21,945 bases of DNA from Rhodobiaceae bacterium (lineage in GTDB: Bacteria > Pseudomonadota > Alphaproteobacteria > Parvibaculales > Parvibaculaceae), in the NCBI GenBank assembly GCA_002746275.1, contig NVWR01000002.1, positions 231,757 to 253,701 on the forward strand. The letters run 5' to 3'. The notes under the pieces are model-generated. The model saw nothing but the letters and a program-made list of their open reading frames with translations, had not been told where the DNA came from and made no database searches. Below are positions 15,287 to 21,945 of this stretch, piece after piece. Within the stretch, counting starts at the first letter, position 1. Every line of letters starts with the position of its first letter. Made by a program: the position numbers and the translations under genes.

Positions 15287-16789
15287 CTATTGAGCAGCTC
15301 TTGATCTTACCTGAGCAGCATCGGGTCGGGAAGGTATATGAACCCGGAATAATGTCCCCTGCTCTCCCGTTTCGACAAGTTCTAAGGTACCCCCGTGAGC
15401 GCGCACAAGGTCTGCGGATATGGCAAGGCCGAGGCCTGTTCCGCCCTGTCGCGTGCTTCCTCCAAAGGGCTGAAAAAGCCGTTCACGTGCAATATCTGGA
15501 ATACCGGGCCCGGTATCTCTGAGATCGATTGTCACACCGCTCTCTTCGCTGCGGGCACGAATGAGAAGGTCGCCCCCGCGCTCCATTGCCTGCACCGCAT
15601 TGCGGCCCAGATTGAGCAGGACGCGAAACATGTGATCGGGGTCTGCGTCTATTTCCAGATCATCATCGATCTCGAAACGCACATTGATGGCATTTTCGTC
15701 TGTAATGCCGACCGCCTCAATCGCCTCGGTCACCAACTCTGAAAGTTTTACTTTGCGTCTGACAGGCGGTGCTTCTTCCGCGCTACCAAATTTCAAGGTG
15801 CTGGTGCACAGGTTGATGGCCCGATCGATGGACGCAAAAAGCCGCGGCGCCAGATTTTGAACCGCCGGGTCATCTATTCCTGCCAAGCGGTCCGAGATGA
15901 GTTGCGCGTTTGCCAGAATATTCCGGAGGTCATGATTGATCTTGCTGATGGCAGTTCCAAGTGCTGCCAACCGAGACTGCTGATTGAGCGTTGAGCGCAC
16001 CTGCGCCTGCAAGTCGGCGAGCTCACGTTCAGCCACACCAATTTCATCCAGCCGAGCAGAAGGAACAATCATCCGCGACGCGTCATCCGGCTTTTCGCTG
16101 AACGACACCATATTTTCGGTGATCCGCCGCATGGGCACCACCAAGAACCGGTTCAGAGCCAGAAAGACAAGCGATGCTGTGAGAATGGAGATGAAGATAG
16201 AGAGGGTCAGGATATTGGCGGAATAGCTGTACATCGCATCTCGAAGAGGCGTCTCGTCAAACACGATCTCAATAAAATCCCCGCCCTCAAATCGCGGGCG
16301 CTCAATCACCCGGACGATGCGCCCGTCAGACGCCATCATGGAATCGATCATCCCGATGACCAGATCCATGAAAGTCGCATCGCGCAGATCGTAGGTGACG
16401 TTGATCGCCGGCGGCATATCATCGCGCAGGATCAGCCGTCGCGCGGCATCTCTGTGGAGCACCACCGCGAAGGCTTCCGCATTCTCCAGCAATTCATCCC
16501 GCAAGCGGGTCGACACTATATTGTCGGGCGCGACCTCCAACGCCAAAGTCGCAATTTGCGCCCGTGCCAGACGTTGTTGGATCCAGGTGTCGCGAAAGTT
16601 AGACAGGGATGGCACGAAGATCAGGATTTCTGCGAGCATCACAAACAGGATGGTCAAGACCAGAAGCTGGGCCGACAGAGACCGACGCAACGGCGCGACA
16701 AGACGCCTCAATGGGCCCGCCGCGACGTCCGGCTCGACCGAACCCTCCGCCCCATCTCCGTCAGTCTGTCTCTCGTCGTGACCTATCAT
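15287..16789 (-). CDS. Sensor histidine kinase with periplasmic sensor and HAMP
   Basis: A 500-residue kinase. After a polar N-terminal 36 residues come membrane segment 1 (about 40-60), a periplasmic domain (about 61-190), membrane segment 2 (about 192-213) and a HAMP-type linker containing VVPMRRITENM. The H-box ISKINHDLRNILANAQL (281-297) has His286 and an HDLRN core. The ATPase domain has N-box LLNLGRNAVQAM (391-402), G1 DTGPGI (425-430) and GGTGLGLAIS (449-458). All catalytic motifs are intact. There is no adjacent response regulator, so it is an orphan. It sits between the disulfide oxidoreductase (87 bp gap) and glucokinase (41 bp gap), all minus strand. The signal is unknown; carbohydrate or envelope redox state are guesses from context. 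Confidence 0.9.
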   Translation of the reverse strand: MIGHDERQTDGDGAEGSVEPDVAAGPLRRLVAPLRRSLSAQLLVLTILFVMLAEILIFVPSLSNFRDTWIQQRLARAQIATLALEVAPDNIVSTRLRDELLENAEAFAVVLHRDAARRLILRDDMPPAINVTYDLRDATFMDLVIGMIDSMMASDGRIVRVIERPRFEGGDFIEIVFDETPLRDAMYSYSANILTLSIFISILTASLVFLALNRFLVVPMRRITENMVSFSEKPDDASRMIVPSARLDEIGVAERELADLQAQVRSTLNQQSRLAALGTAISKINHDLRNILANAQLISDRLAGIDDPAVQNLAPRLFASIDRAINLCTSTLKFGSAEEAPPVRRKVKLSELVTEAIEAVGITDENAINVRFEIDDDLEIDADPDHMFRVLLNLGRNAVQAMERGGDLLIRARSEESGVTIDLRDTGPGIPDIARERLFQPFGGSTRQGGTGLGLAISADLVRAHGGTLELVETGEQGTLFRVHIPSRPDAAQVRSRAAQ

Positions 16790-16855
16790 TTAGGTCCCCG
16801 GTCTGTTTCACGTTCTGCCGCCCGCCTCAAAAAAAAGCTGGCCTCTGCGCACCGC

Positions 16856-16885
16856 AGTATAGCGCGAAATGCACGCTCAGCCGAA
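16856..16885 (-). promoter_or_regulatory. Weak candidate promoter ahead of the sensor kinase
   Basis: Minus strand TTCGGC, 18 bp, TATACT in the gap after the oxidoreductase gene. The -10 box is good, the -35 poor. If real, it would let the kinase and glucokinase be expressed apart from the upstream cassette. Confidence 0.28.
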
Positions 16886-18301
16886 CTTGCCCAGAAGCTT
16901 GACCGCCAGCCTGGTTTTCCAGCTGAACAGGGTCGGCGTGTAATAGGAACCAGCGGCCCTTTTGCTAATTTCGCCAAGGGTTGGATAGGGCGCAACCATG
17001 CTGGCCATGGCACTGATTTTCAGACCTTGTGACTTTGCCAGAACCCAGGGCTGCAGAAGATCACCTGCGTGCGGCCCCACAATGCTCGCCCCCAGAACCC
17101 GGCCATGACTGTCCGTGATGACTTTGACAATGCCCCGTGTGCGCCGCTCAGCCTGCGCCCGGTCATTCTCCGCAAGCGGCCAGCGCAACACTTCGACCTT
17201 GCCGTATCTGGCGCGTGCTTGCTCTTCCGTTTCTCCGACATGGGCAAGCTCGGGGTCGGTGTACGTCGCCCACGGGATGGAGGAGTGATCCGCCTTGGCT
17301 GGAATACGGAACAAGGCATTGCGGATGACGATGCCAGCGTGATAGCCCGCGACGTGCGTGAACTGCAGCCCGCCGGCAATGTCGCCAATGGCGAAAACCT
17401 TTTTGTTTGTCGTCCGCAAGCGTGCATCCACCGTGATGCCGCTGCGCGTGTACTCAATGCCTGCGTCTTCAAGATTGAGACCATCCAGATTGGGGCGTCT
17501 CCCCACAGCCAGAAGCAAATGCGAGCCGGTGATTGTTTCGCTCCCTGCGTCCGTCTCGATGGTGACTGAAACAGCACCCGCTTTGCCCGCGACTTTTGTG
17601 ACCTTCGCCCCTTCACGGATCGTTACGCCGTCTTCGCGCACCGCATCCAGCACGAGCGCCGTCAGTTCCGGATCATCCTTGCCAAGCGCCTTCATGCCCT
17701 CCAGCACGGTGACGTCCGCGCCGAGACGGCGATAGGCCTGCGCCATTTCCATGCCGATCGGGCCCCCGCCCACGACAATGAGATGGCTCGGGGCTTCGGT
17801 CAGGTCGAAAATGGTTTCGTTGGTGAGAAAAGGAACGGTGTCCAGCCCTGGAATGGGCGGGACGGCAGGTGAGGAGCCCGTTGCCACCACGAACCGGCGC
17901 GCCTTGATGATCTGATCACCGGCTTCGACCGTCGTCTCACTTACAAAGCGACCTGGTGCCTGAATAACCGTAACACCCAGCCCCTCGAACCGCTCCACAC
18001 TGTCGATCGGTGCAATGCCGGCGATCACACCATGGATGTGATCGTGCACGGCTTGAAAATCCACGTCGGCGGCTTGTGCTTTTACGCCAAAAGGCACACC
18101 CGTTCCCATAGCGTGCGCATGCTTGCCTGCTGCGATCAGTGCTTTTGAGGGAACGCAGCCATAGTTCAGACAGTCACCCCCCATTTTGCCCTTTTCGATC
18201 AGAACGGTGCGCGCGCCCATCTGCACAGCGCCAGCGGCAACACCCAGTCCGCCGGACCCGCCACCGATCACACAAATGTCTGCTTCGATAAGCTTGCTCA
18301 T
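16877..18301 (-). CDS. FAD-dependent NAD(P)-disulfide oxidoreductase (LPD/MerA-like)
   Basis: A 474-residue class I flavin disulfide reductase. FAD site ADICVIGGGSGGLGVAAG (7-24), redox cysteines Cys44 and Cys49 in GGDCLNYGCVPSK, ATGSSPAVP (140-148), NAD(P) site IVVGGGPIGMEMAQ (175-188), second FAD motif FAIGDIAGG (303-311). The dimer-interface motif reads VAPYPTLGE: Tyr439 stands where lipoamide dehydrogenase, glutathione reductase and mercuric reductase have the catalytic His of HPTxxE, while Glu444 is kept. It lacks the N-terminal metal-binding domain and C-terminal Cys pair of true MerA. Automated names such as mercuric reductase or dihydrolipoyl dehydrogenase are therefore doubtful. A GGAGGAA ribosome site precedes the ATG. 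It follows the VTT membrane protein by 52 bp. Physiological substrate unknown. Confidence 0.9.
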   Translation of the reverse strand: MSKLIEADICVIGGGSGGLGVAAGAVQMGARTVLIEKGKMGGDCLNYGCVPSKALIAAGKHAHAMGTGVPFGVKAQAADVDFQAVHDHIHGVIAGIAPIDSVERFEGLGVTVIQAPGRFVSETTVEAGDQIIKARRFVVATGSSPAVPPIPGLDTVPFLTNETIFDLTEAPSHLIVVGGGPIGMEMAQAYRRLGADVTVLEGMKALGKDDPELTALVLDAVREDGVTIREGAKVTKVAGKAGAVSVTIETDAGSETITGSHLLLAVGRRPNLDGLNLEDAGIEYTRSGITVDARLRTTNKKVFAIGDIAGGLQFTHVAGYHAGIVIRNALFRIPAKADHSSIPWATYTDPELAHVGETEEQARARYGKVEVLRWPLAENDRAQAERRTRGIVKVITDSHGRVLGASIVGPHAGDLLQPWVLAKSQGLKISAMASMVAPYPTLGEISKRAAGSYYTPTLFSWKTRLAVKLLGKFG

Positions 18302-18353
18302 GGTTCCTCCGCCCGCTCAAAAATCAGCGCTTTCAACGCCTTGATCTCAAGTC

Positions 18354-19100
18354 TTACGATTTGTTTTTTGAAATGCGTTGATAAATCACCGGGACGAGAG
18401 ACAAGGCCGCCAATCCCAATATCGGAAACAATACTTCTGGCTGAAAGATAATACCAAGATTGGGATCCTGGCCACTATCAAACACGGCGCCCAATCCATT
18501 GCCGACGCTCGCAAAAACGAAAGTCCCCGGAATGATCCCGAAAAATGTTGCAATCACGTAGGTGCGTAGGGGAACGCCTAAAAAGGCTGGTGCCAGATTG
18601 ACTAGAAAGAAAGGAAAGAGTGGCACAAGACGCAAGACCATCAGATAAGAGAAAGCGTTTTTCTTAAAACCCTCTTCCATTTTGCGAATACCCGGTCCAG
18701 CCTTGGCGCGCAGCAAATCTCCGAGCGCCGTCTTGGCAGCCAGAAAAACAATGGTCGCGCCGATGGTGGCCCCAACAACAGTGTAGAGGCCTCCGTAGAG
18801 TGTGCCGAACAAGAAGCCCCCCGTCAGGGTGGCTATCAACGCGCCAGGTACGGAGAAAGCAACCAACACCGCATAAATCACAATGTAGACAAGCGCCGCC
18901 CGCAGCAGGTTTTCACTCACCAGGGTCTGCAGGGCTTCACGATTGTCCCTCAACGCATCAAGCGTGATGTAGTCGTTAATTCCAAAGCCAAAGAAGGCAA
19001 TTGCCCCAGCGATGAGAACCGCGAGCGGCCACAACCGTATCCAATTGAACCCTTGGTTCTCGGTTTTGCCGCTCTTTGTATCCGCACCATTCTCGGTCAT
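18354..19100 (-). CDS. TVP38/TMEM64 (VTT-domain) membrane protein
   Basis: A 248-residue protein from ATG 19100, with AAGGCG upstream; a TTG 51 bp earlier is a weaker option. After one membrane segment (about 22-40) comes the VTT (SNARE-associated) domain at about 68-205: FSVPGALIATLTGGFLFG (82-99), VVGATIGATIVFLAAK (108-123), the re-entrant LRLVPLFPFFLVNLAP (156-171) and GIIPGTFVFASVGNG (188-202). A final segment spans about 223-240. Relatives in the DedA/VTT superfamily act as lipid scramblases or flippases and affect envelope and metal/redox tolerance; the exact cargo here is unknown. It lies between a DUF547 gene and a disulfide oxidoreductase gene on the same strand, with gaps of 60 and 52 bp, so all three are probably one operon. 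Confidence 0.92.
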   Translation of the reverse strand: MTENGADTKSGKTENQGFNWIRLWPLAVLIAGAIAFFGFGINDYITLDALRDNREALQTLVSENLLRAALVYIVIYAVLVAFSVPGALIATLTGGFLFGTLYGGLYTVVGATIGATIVFLAAKTALGDLLRAKAGPGIRKMEEGFKKNAFSYLMVLRLVPLFPFFLVNLAPAFLGVPLRTYVIATFFGIIPGTFVFASVGNGLGAVFDSGQDPNLGIIFQPEVLFPILGLAALSLVPVIYQRISKNKS

Positions 19101-19160
19101 CTCATATTCGCCTTGTAAAAATGTCTTCTGAGTGCGCTTGCGGTTTTGCAATCGGGAAAA

Positions 19161-20054
19161 TCACTCAGACGACACTTCGTTGAGGGACCAATCATAATCA
19201 TACCCTCTAATACGGTCTATGGTCTCTAGACTGGCAAGCAGGTCCCCTTCCGCATATGTCTTCAGGTGCGCGATGATGTTGGCGTCGCTTTTTCCAAAAT
19301 CCTCTGCATACCAATCGTAGATTTTGGAGACCCGGAGAGTACCATTTTCCACAACCGCCCCTCGTGGGCTGTTGATGTACGCACGAGCGGCCTCTTCCAG
19401 GTCCGCTTCGAGTGTTTTCCCGGTAAACGGTTTAACCGGCAGGCTGGGGCAGCCAACAGAGGCACAGTTCACGGCGTAATGGATGCGGGGATCCTTCCAG
19501 GTCGGGCGCAGGATGCGATGTTCGATGTCATCCAGCGACAATCGCTCGCCATTGACCGTCACGAGTTTTGCGCCCCACGGGCCGACTGAAAAGAAGCCGG
19601 GAGAAGTGCTGATCTTGCGGATCGAGGTGACCGGGTAATTGTCGAGGATAACCCGCACCGTTGCTGCATTGTAGAGGTTGGCCCAGAGCGCAAATTGCTC
19701 GTTCTGGTTGAGCGTTGCCACCTCTGCACCTTCAAGGGAGGTAATGTAGAGCTCCAGACGATCCCGGTCTGCTTGCGTCTCTGCCCACCGCGCGTAGTCG
19801 ACCCGCGTTGGTTCGCCGCTCTCACCTGTGACGAGATAAGCGTCCAGCAATCCCTGCCACTCAGAATGATCTATCACCACGGTAGAGGTCTCCTCATAGG
19901 CCGCCCAGCGTTCCCAGGCGTCTGCAGCAGGCACCACGTTCACGCCTGCAATGAGCCAAACCAGCGCTACAAAGGCTAGAAAGATCAACCCAAAGGGCCG
20001 CGATCGGGACCGCCCTGTCACGAGACCACTGTCTTCCTTCACGATTACAACCAT
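19161..20054 (-). CDS. Exported DUF547 protein
   Basis: A 297-residue protein whose N-terminus has basic residues then a hydrophobic segment (about 21-43) ending VPAADA, a signal peptide or anchor, so the domain is periplasmic. The DUF547 domain (about 60-290) shows NEQFALWANLYNAATVRVIL (118-137), the invariant block IHYAVNCASVGCPSLP (191-206) with His192, Cys197 and Cys202, SKIYDWYAEDFG (243-254) and a YDWSLN ending. The conserved Cys pair in a periplasmic domain suggests redox or thiol chemistry, but no activity is established for this family that I can name. A GGAGGGAG ribosome site precedes the ATG. It is first in the minus-strand run with the VTT protein and disulfide oxidoreductase. Confidence 0.9.
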   Translation of the reverse strand: MVVIVKEDSGLVTGRSRSRPFGLIFLAFVALVWLIAGVNVVPAADAWERWAAYEETSTVVIDHSEWQGLLDAYLVTGESGEPTRVDYARWAETQADRDRLELYITSLEGAEVATLNQNEQFALWANLYNAATVRVILDNYPVTSIRKISTSPGFFSVGPWGAKLVTVNGERLSLDDIEHRILRPTWKDPRIHYAVNCASVGCPSLPVKPFTGKTLEADLEEAARAYINSPRGAVVENGTLRVSKIYDWYAEDFGKSDANIIAHLKTYAEGDLLASLETIDRIRGYDYDWSLNEVSSE

Positions 20055-20115
20055 TACGCTCCCTCCTTCAGGGTCTGGTTCAAGGCCTTAGGCAAAATTT
20101 CTGCCTTTGGGGAAT

Positions 20116-20143
20116 TCCATAGCCCAACTTGGGGTGGCGACAA
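20116..20143 (-). promoter_or_regulatory. Probable promoter of the DUF547 cassette
   Basis: Minus strand TTGTCG, 16 bp, TATGGA, about 62 bp before the DUF547 start codon. The expected leader includes the AGGCA/TGCCT inverted repeat. Confidence 0.42.
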
Positions 20144-20302
20144 GGGAAAAAGCTCCAAAATCACCCCCTTGTGAGAGGCTGTCAGGAGTAGTGAAGGCCA
20201 GATTCGGCGGCTGGAGACGTGGAATCTCGCGGTTTTTGCACCCCAGAGCCAAAAAATAACCAAAACCGGCAGATTTCTGCGCCGCGTGCGTGTCTGACAT
20301 CG

Positions 20303-20332
20303 TTGACTTGGGGCCATTGTTTGGCCTATACA
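20303..20332 (+). promoter_or_regulatory. rpmH promoter
   Basis: TTGACT, 18 bp, TATACA, close to the sigma70 consensus at both boxes and placed in the leader region of rpmH. The transcript would carry a leader of about 130 bases and probably continues into rnpA and yidC. Confidence 0.65.
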
Positions 20333-20467
20333 CGCGGCCAGTCAGGCCGTTGGGCATTCCGCCCGCGGCTTCAATTGTTATTGGGCGCGTTTCGGGGCGC
20401 ACGGCCACCAAGCCGCGACCCGTTCTCTCATGTTTTGAGAGCCACCCAGCTCAGCCGGAGAAGACCC

Positions 20468-20602
20468 GTGAAACGGACCTACCAACCCAGCGTTCTCGTC
20501 CGCAAACGCCGCCACGGTTTCCGTGCCCGCAAGGCCACGAAAGCTGGCCGCTCTATTCTGTCCGCACGACGGTCCAAGGGTCGCAAGCGCCTTTCTGCCT
20601 AG
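20468..20602 (+). CDS. rpmH: 50S ribosomal protein L34
   Basis: A 44-residue, very basic protein beginning [20 protein letters not shown] and ending SKGRKRLSA, the full-length L34 pattern. It starts with GTG at 20468, preceded by GGAGAAG; longer upstream readings in this frame are artefacts. L34 is an early-assembling component of the large ribosomal subunit. It is followed by rnpA 106 bp downstream and yidC, the standard bacterial order. Confidence 0.97.
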   Translation: MKRTYQPSVLVRKRRHGFRARKATKAGRSILSARRSKGRKRLSA

Positions 20603-20657
20603 TCCTCTCTTTTTGGACCCTATAGGCAAACAGGACGGCTGACCTCGGTCGCCCTTC

Positions 20658-20689
20658 CTATTGCAGGGACTGGCTATTGCAGGGACTGG
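20658..20689 (+). repeat. 16-bp perfect tandem duplication in rnpA leader
   Basis: The unit CTATTGCAGGGACTGG occurs twice, head to tail without spacer (20658-20673 and 20674-20689), ending 19 bp before the rnpA ATG. Neither copy is within the chosen coding sequence. Confidence 0.95.
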
Positions 20690-20708
20690 TCATTTTCGTG
20701 AGGACCCA

Positions 20709-21161
20709 ATGGAGCGCCTCAAGGCACGCCGCGATTTTCTAAACACAGCTCGAGGCGCCAAATGGGCCGCCCCGGGTCTTGTTCTGCAGGCGCGTCGCAG
20801 ACCGAAAAGCCTTTCCAGCAGCGAACCTCTGGCCAATAGCGAAACTCCCGCCAGCGACGTTCCTGCCCGCATTGGGTTTACCGTTACAAAAAAAGTTGGC
20901 AAGGCCCATGTACGCAACAGGGTCAAACGCCGCCTGCGGGCTGCTGCTACAGAAATTTTGCCGCTTGGCGCTAAGCCCGGCTATGACTATGTCCTGATTG
21001 GACGCGCTGGAACTATCACGCGCGCCTATTGCGACCTTAAGACAGACTTGCTAACGGCTCTTTCCAGGGTCCATTCGAAGAAAAACCATACAAGACGGTC
21101 AAAACCGCCTTCAGACTCCTCAAGTACCGGGTCTGTAACCGCTTCTCAGAAACAAGGGTGA
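20709..21161 (+). CDS. rnpA: Ribonuclease P protein component
   Basis: A 150-residue protein from ATG 20709; the longer frame from 20661 runs through the tandem repeat and is rejected. RnpA binds the RNase P RNA and helps mature tRNA 5' ends. The core shows MERLKARRDFLNTARG, LVLQARRR, then RIGFTVTKKVGKAHVRNRVK (54-73) continuing RRLR, and YDYVLIGRAGT. It is longer than the common 115-125 residues because of a Ser/Glu/Pro-rich insert (about 34-52) between the first strands and a Lys/Ser-rich tail after about 122. The stop is 9 bp before yidC; no yidD reading frame lies between. Confidence 0.95.
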   Translation: MERLKARRDFLNTARGAKWAAPGLVLQARRRPKSLSSSEPLANSETPASDVPARIGFTVTKKVGKAHVRNRVKRRLRAAATEILPLGAKPGYDYVLIGRAGTITRAYCDLKTDLLTALSRVHSKKNHTRRSKPPSDSSSTGSVTASQKQG

Positions 21162-21170
21162 TTTCAGTTT

Positions 21171-21945
21171 ATGTCAGAGAATAGGAATCTCATTCTCGCC
21201 GCCGTCCTGTCGGGGGCTGTTCTTCTGGGTTGGCAGTATTTCTTCATCGAGCCCAAGATTGAGGCCGAGCGCGTCGCCCAGGCTGAAATCACGGCGACTG
21301 AAACTGCGACGTCTGAAGGAAGTGTGCCGCAGATCCTGGAGAGCACACCCAATATAACAGCAGGCAGCGCCAGCGGTGCCCTCCTGACCGGCCTACCGCG
21401 CGATCTTGCTCTGGCTCAGAGCGCGCGGGTTGCCATTGAGACGCCTCTGGTTGCTGGCTCTATCTCCCTCACCGGCGCGCGGATCGATGATCTGCAGTTG
21501 CACACTTATCACGAGACTGTCGATCCAACGTCGGCGGAGATCGTTCTTCTGTCGCCCTCCAACTCGCTCGCTCCGTATTTTGCGGAGTTCGGCTGGACTG
21601 CGCCTGCGACCGCAGGCTTAACCGTTCCTGGCCGGGACACGGTGTGGAGTGCACCAGCGGGTGCCACCCTCGTGATCGACCGGCCGGTGACGCTGACCTA
21701 CGACAATGGAGAAGGACTGGTCTTTCATCGGACCATCGCCATTGATCAGAACTACATGTTCACAATCACTCAGAGCGTGGAGAACAAATCCGGTGCTCCG
21801 GTAACGCTCCATCCTTACGGTCTGATCTCACGCACCGGCACGCCAGAGACAAGTGGCTACTACATCCTGCACGAAGGCATGATCGGCGTCATGGGGGAGG
21901 CAGAAGGCCTGGTTGAGATCGATTACGACGACATTCTCGAAGACC
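21171..21945 (+). CDS. yidC: Membrane protein insertase YidC (5' part only)
   Basis: ATG 21171 opens a frame that runs off the right edge, giving 258 residues. The N-terminus MSENRNLILAAVLSGAVLLG starts the single N-terminal membrane segment (about 7-25) typical of Gram-negative YidC. A low-complexity linker (about 30-70) and the periplasmic P1 beta-domain follow, with LPRDLALAQSARVAIETPLV, GARIDDLQLHTYHET and PYGLISRTGTPET. The five-helix insertase core lies beyond the window. YidC inserts and folds inner-membrane proteins with or without SecYEG. AAGGGTGA upstream overlaps the end of rnpA. Confidence 0.97.
   Translation, partial: MSENRNLILAAVLSGAVLLGWQYFFIEPKIEAERVAQAEITATETATSEGSVPQILESTPNITAGSASGALLTGLPRDLALAQSARVAIETPLVAGSISLTGARIDDLQLHTYHETVDPTSAEIVLLSPSNSLAPYFAEFGWTAPATAGLTVPGRDTVWSAPAGATLVIDRPVTLTYDNGEGLVFHRTIAIDQNYMFTITQSVENKSGAPVTLHPYGLISRTGTPETSGYYILHEGMIGVMGEAEGLVEIDYDDILED

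Larger units (their letters stand above)
20055..20467. other. Divergent non-coding region between DUF547 and rpmH
   Basis: No gene seen. It contains a probable minus-strand promoter for the DUF547 cassette, the plus-strand rpmH promoter, a small inverted repeat at 20090-20106 (AGGCA/TGCCT), and a long rpmH leader of about 130 bases. I looked for DnaA-box-like sequences, since rpmH neighbours oriC in some bacteria, and saw none. Confidence 0.6.

Noticed and set aside
19101..19151. TTG start for the VTT protein 17 codons upstream
   Set aside because: No clear ribosome site for it, and the extra residues are not conserved-looking.
20055..20467. Replication origin near rpmH
   Set aside because: No DnaA-box clusters or dnaA gene seen; in this class rpmH-rnpA is usually away from the origin.
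1..21945. CRISPR array, insertion sequence, prophage or toxin-antitoxin pair
   Set aside because: No regularly spaced repeats, transposase, phage structural genes or paired small basic/acidic frames were found on either strand.

Overview
The window looks like a chromosomal segment of an alphaproteobacterium. Evidence: the rpmH-rnpA-yidC cluster with a GTG-started rpmH, an HDLRN-type sensor kinase, a PiT phosphate transporter, a DmpA-type peptidase, a VOC-type methylmalonyl-CoA epimerase, and moderately GC-rich protein-coding style. A Parvibaculales/Rhizobiales-like marine or environmental organism would fit, but the sequence alone does not fix the genus. Most of the window is ordinary housekeeping and metabolic content.

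Left part (1-3581): a minus-strand pair made of an anchored parvulin-type prolyl isomerase and a HupE/UreJ-like membrane protein that runs off the left edge. The two are joined by an ATGA start/stop overlap. Divergent to them is a plus-strand two-component pair, a membrane histidine kinase and a single-domain receiver. Next (3666-7305), all plus strand: an APC-family permease, a PLP-dependent threonine-aldolase-family enzyme and a PiT-type phosphate transporter.

Middle (7306-10721): a small accessory-looking pocket next to tRNA-Arg(ACG). It holds a TetR regulator divergent from an unrecognised membrane protein and what appears to be the C-terminal stump of an Mrr-like restriction endonuclease. 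On the other side of the tRNA lies a 500-bp non-coding stretch, then an OmpA-like lipoprotein that ends in a strong hairpin terminator shared with the convergent peptidase gene.

Right-middle (10739-15245): two self-processing amide hydrolases sit head to head, a P1/DmpA-type aminopeptidase and a gamma-glutamyltransferase. They are followed by methylmalonyl-CoA epimerase, which converges on glucokinase with 6 bp between stops. The minus strand from 20054 down to 14247 reads DUF547 protein, VTT/TVP38 membrane protein, FAD-dependent disulfide oxidoreductase, sensor histidine kinase, glucokinase. The first three form a cassette I associate with other proteobacteria and whose biological role is not settled; it is the most promising target for functional discovery here.

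Right edge (20303-21945): rpmH promoter, rpmH, a 16-bp perfect tandem duplication in the rnpA leader, rnpA and the start of yidC, the usual ribosome / RNase P / membrane insertase cluster. I found no insertion sequence, CRISPR array, integrase, rRNA or replication origin.
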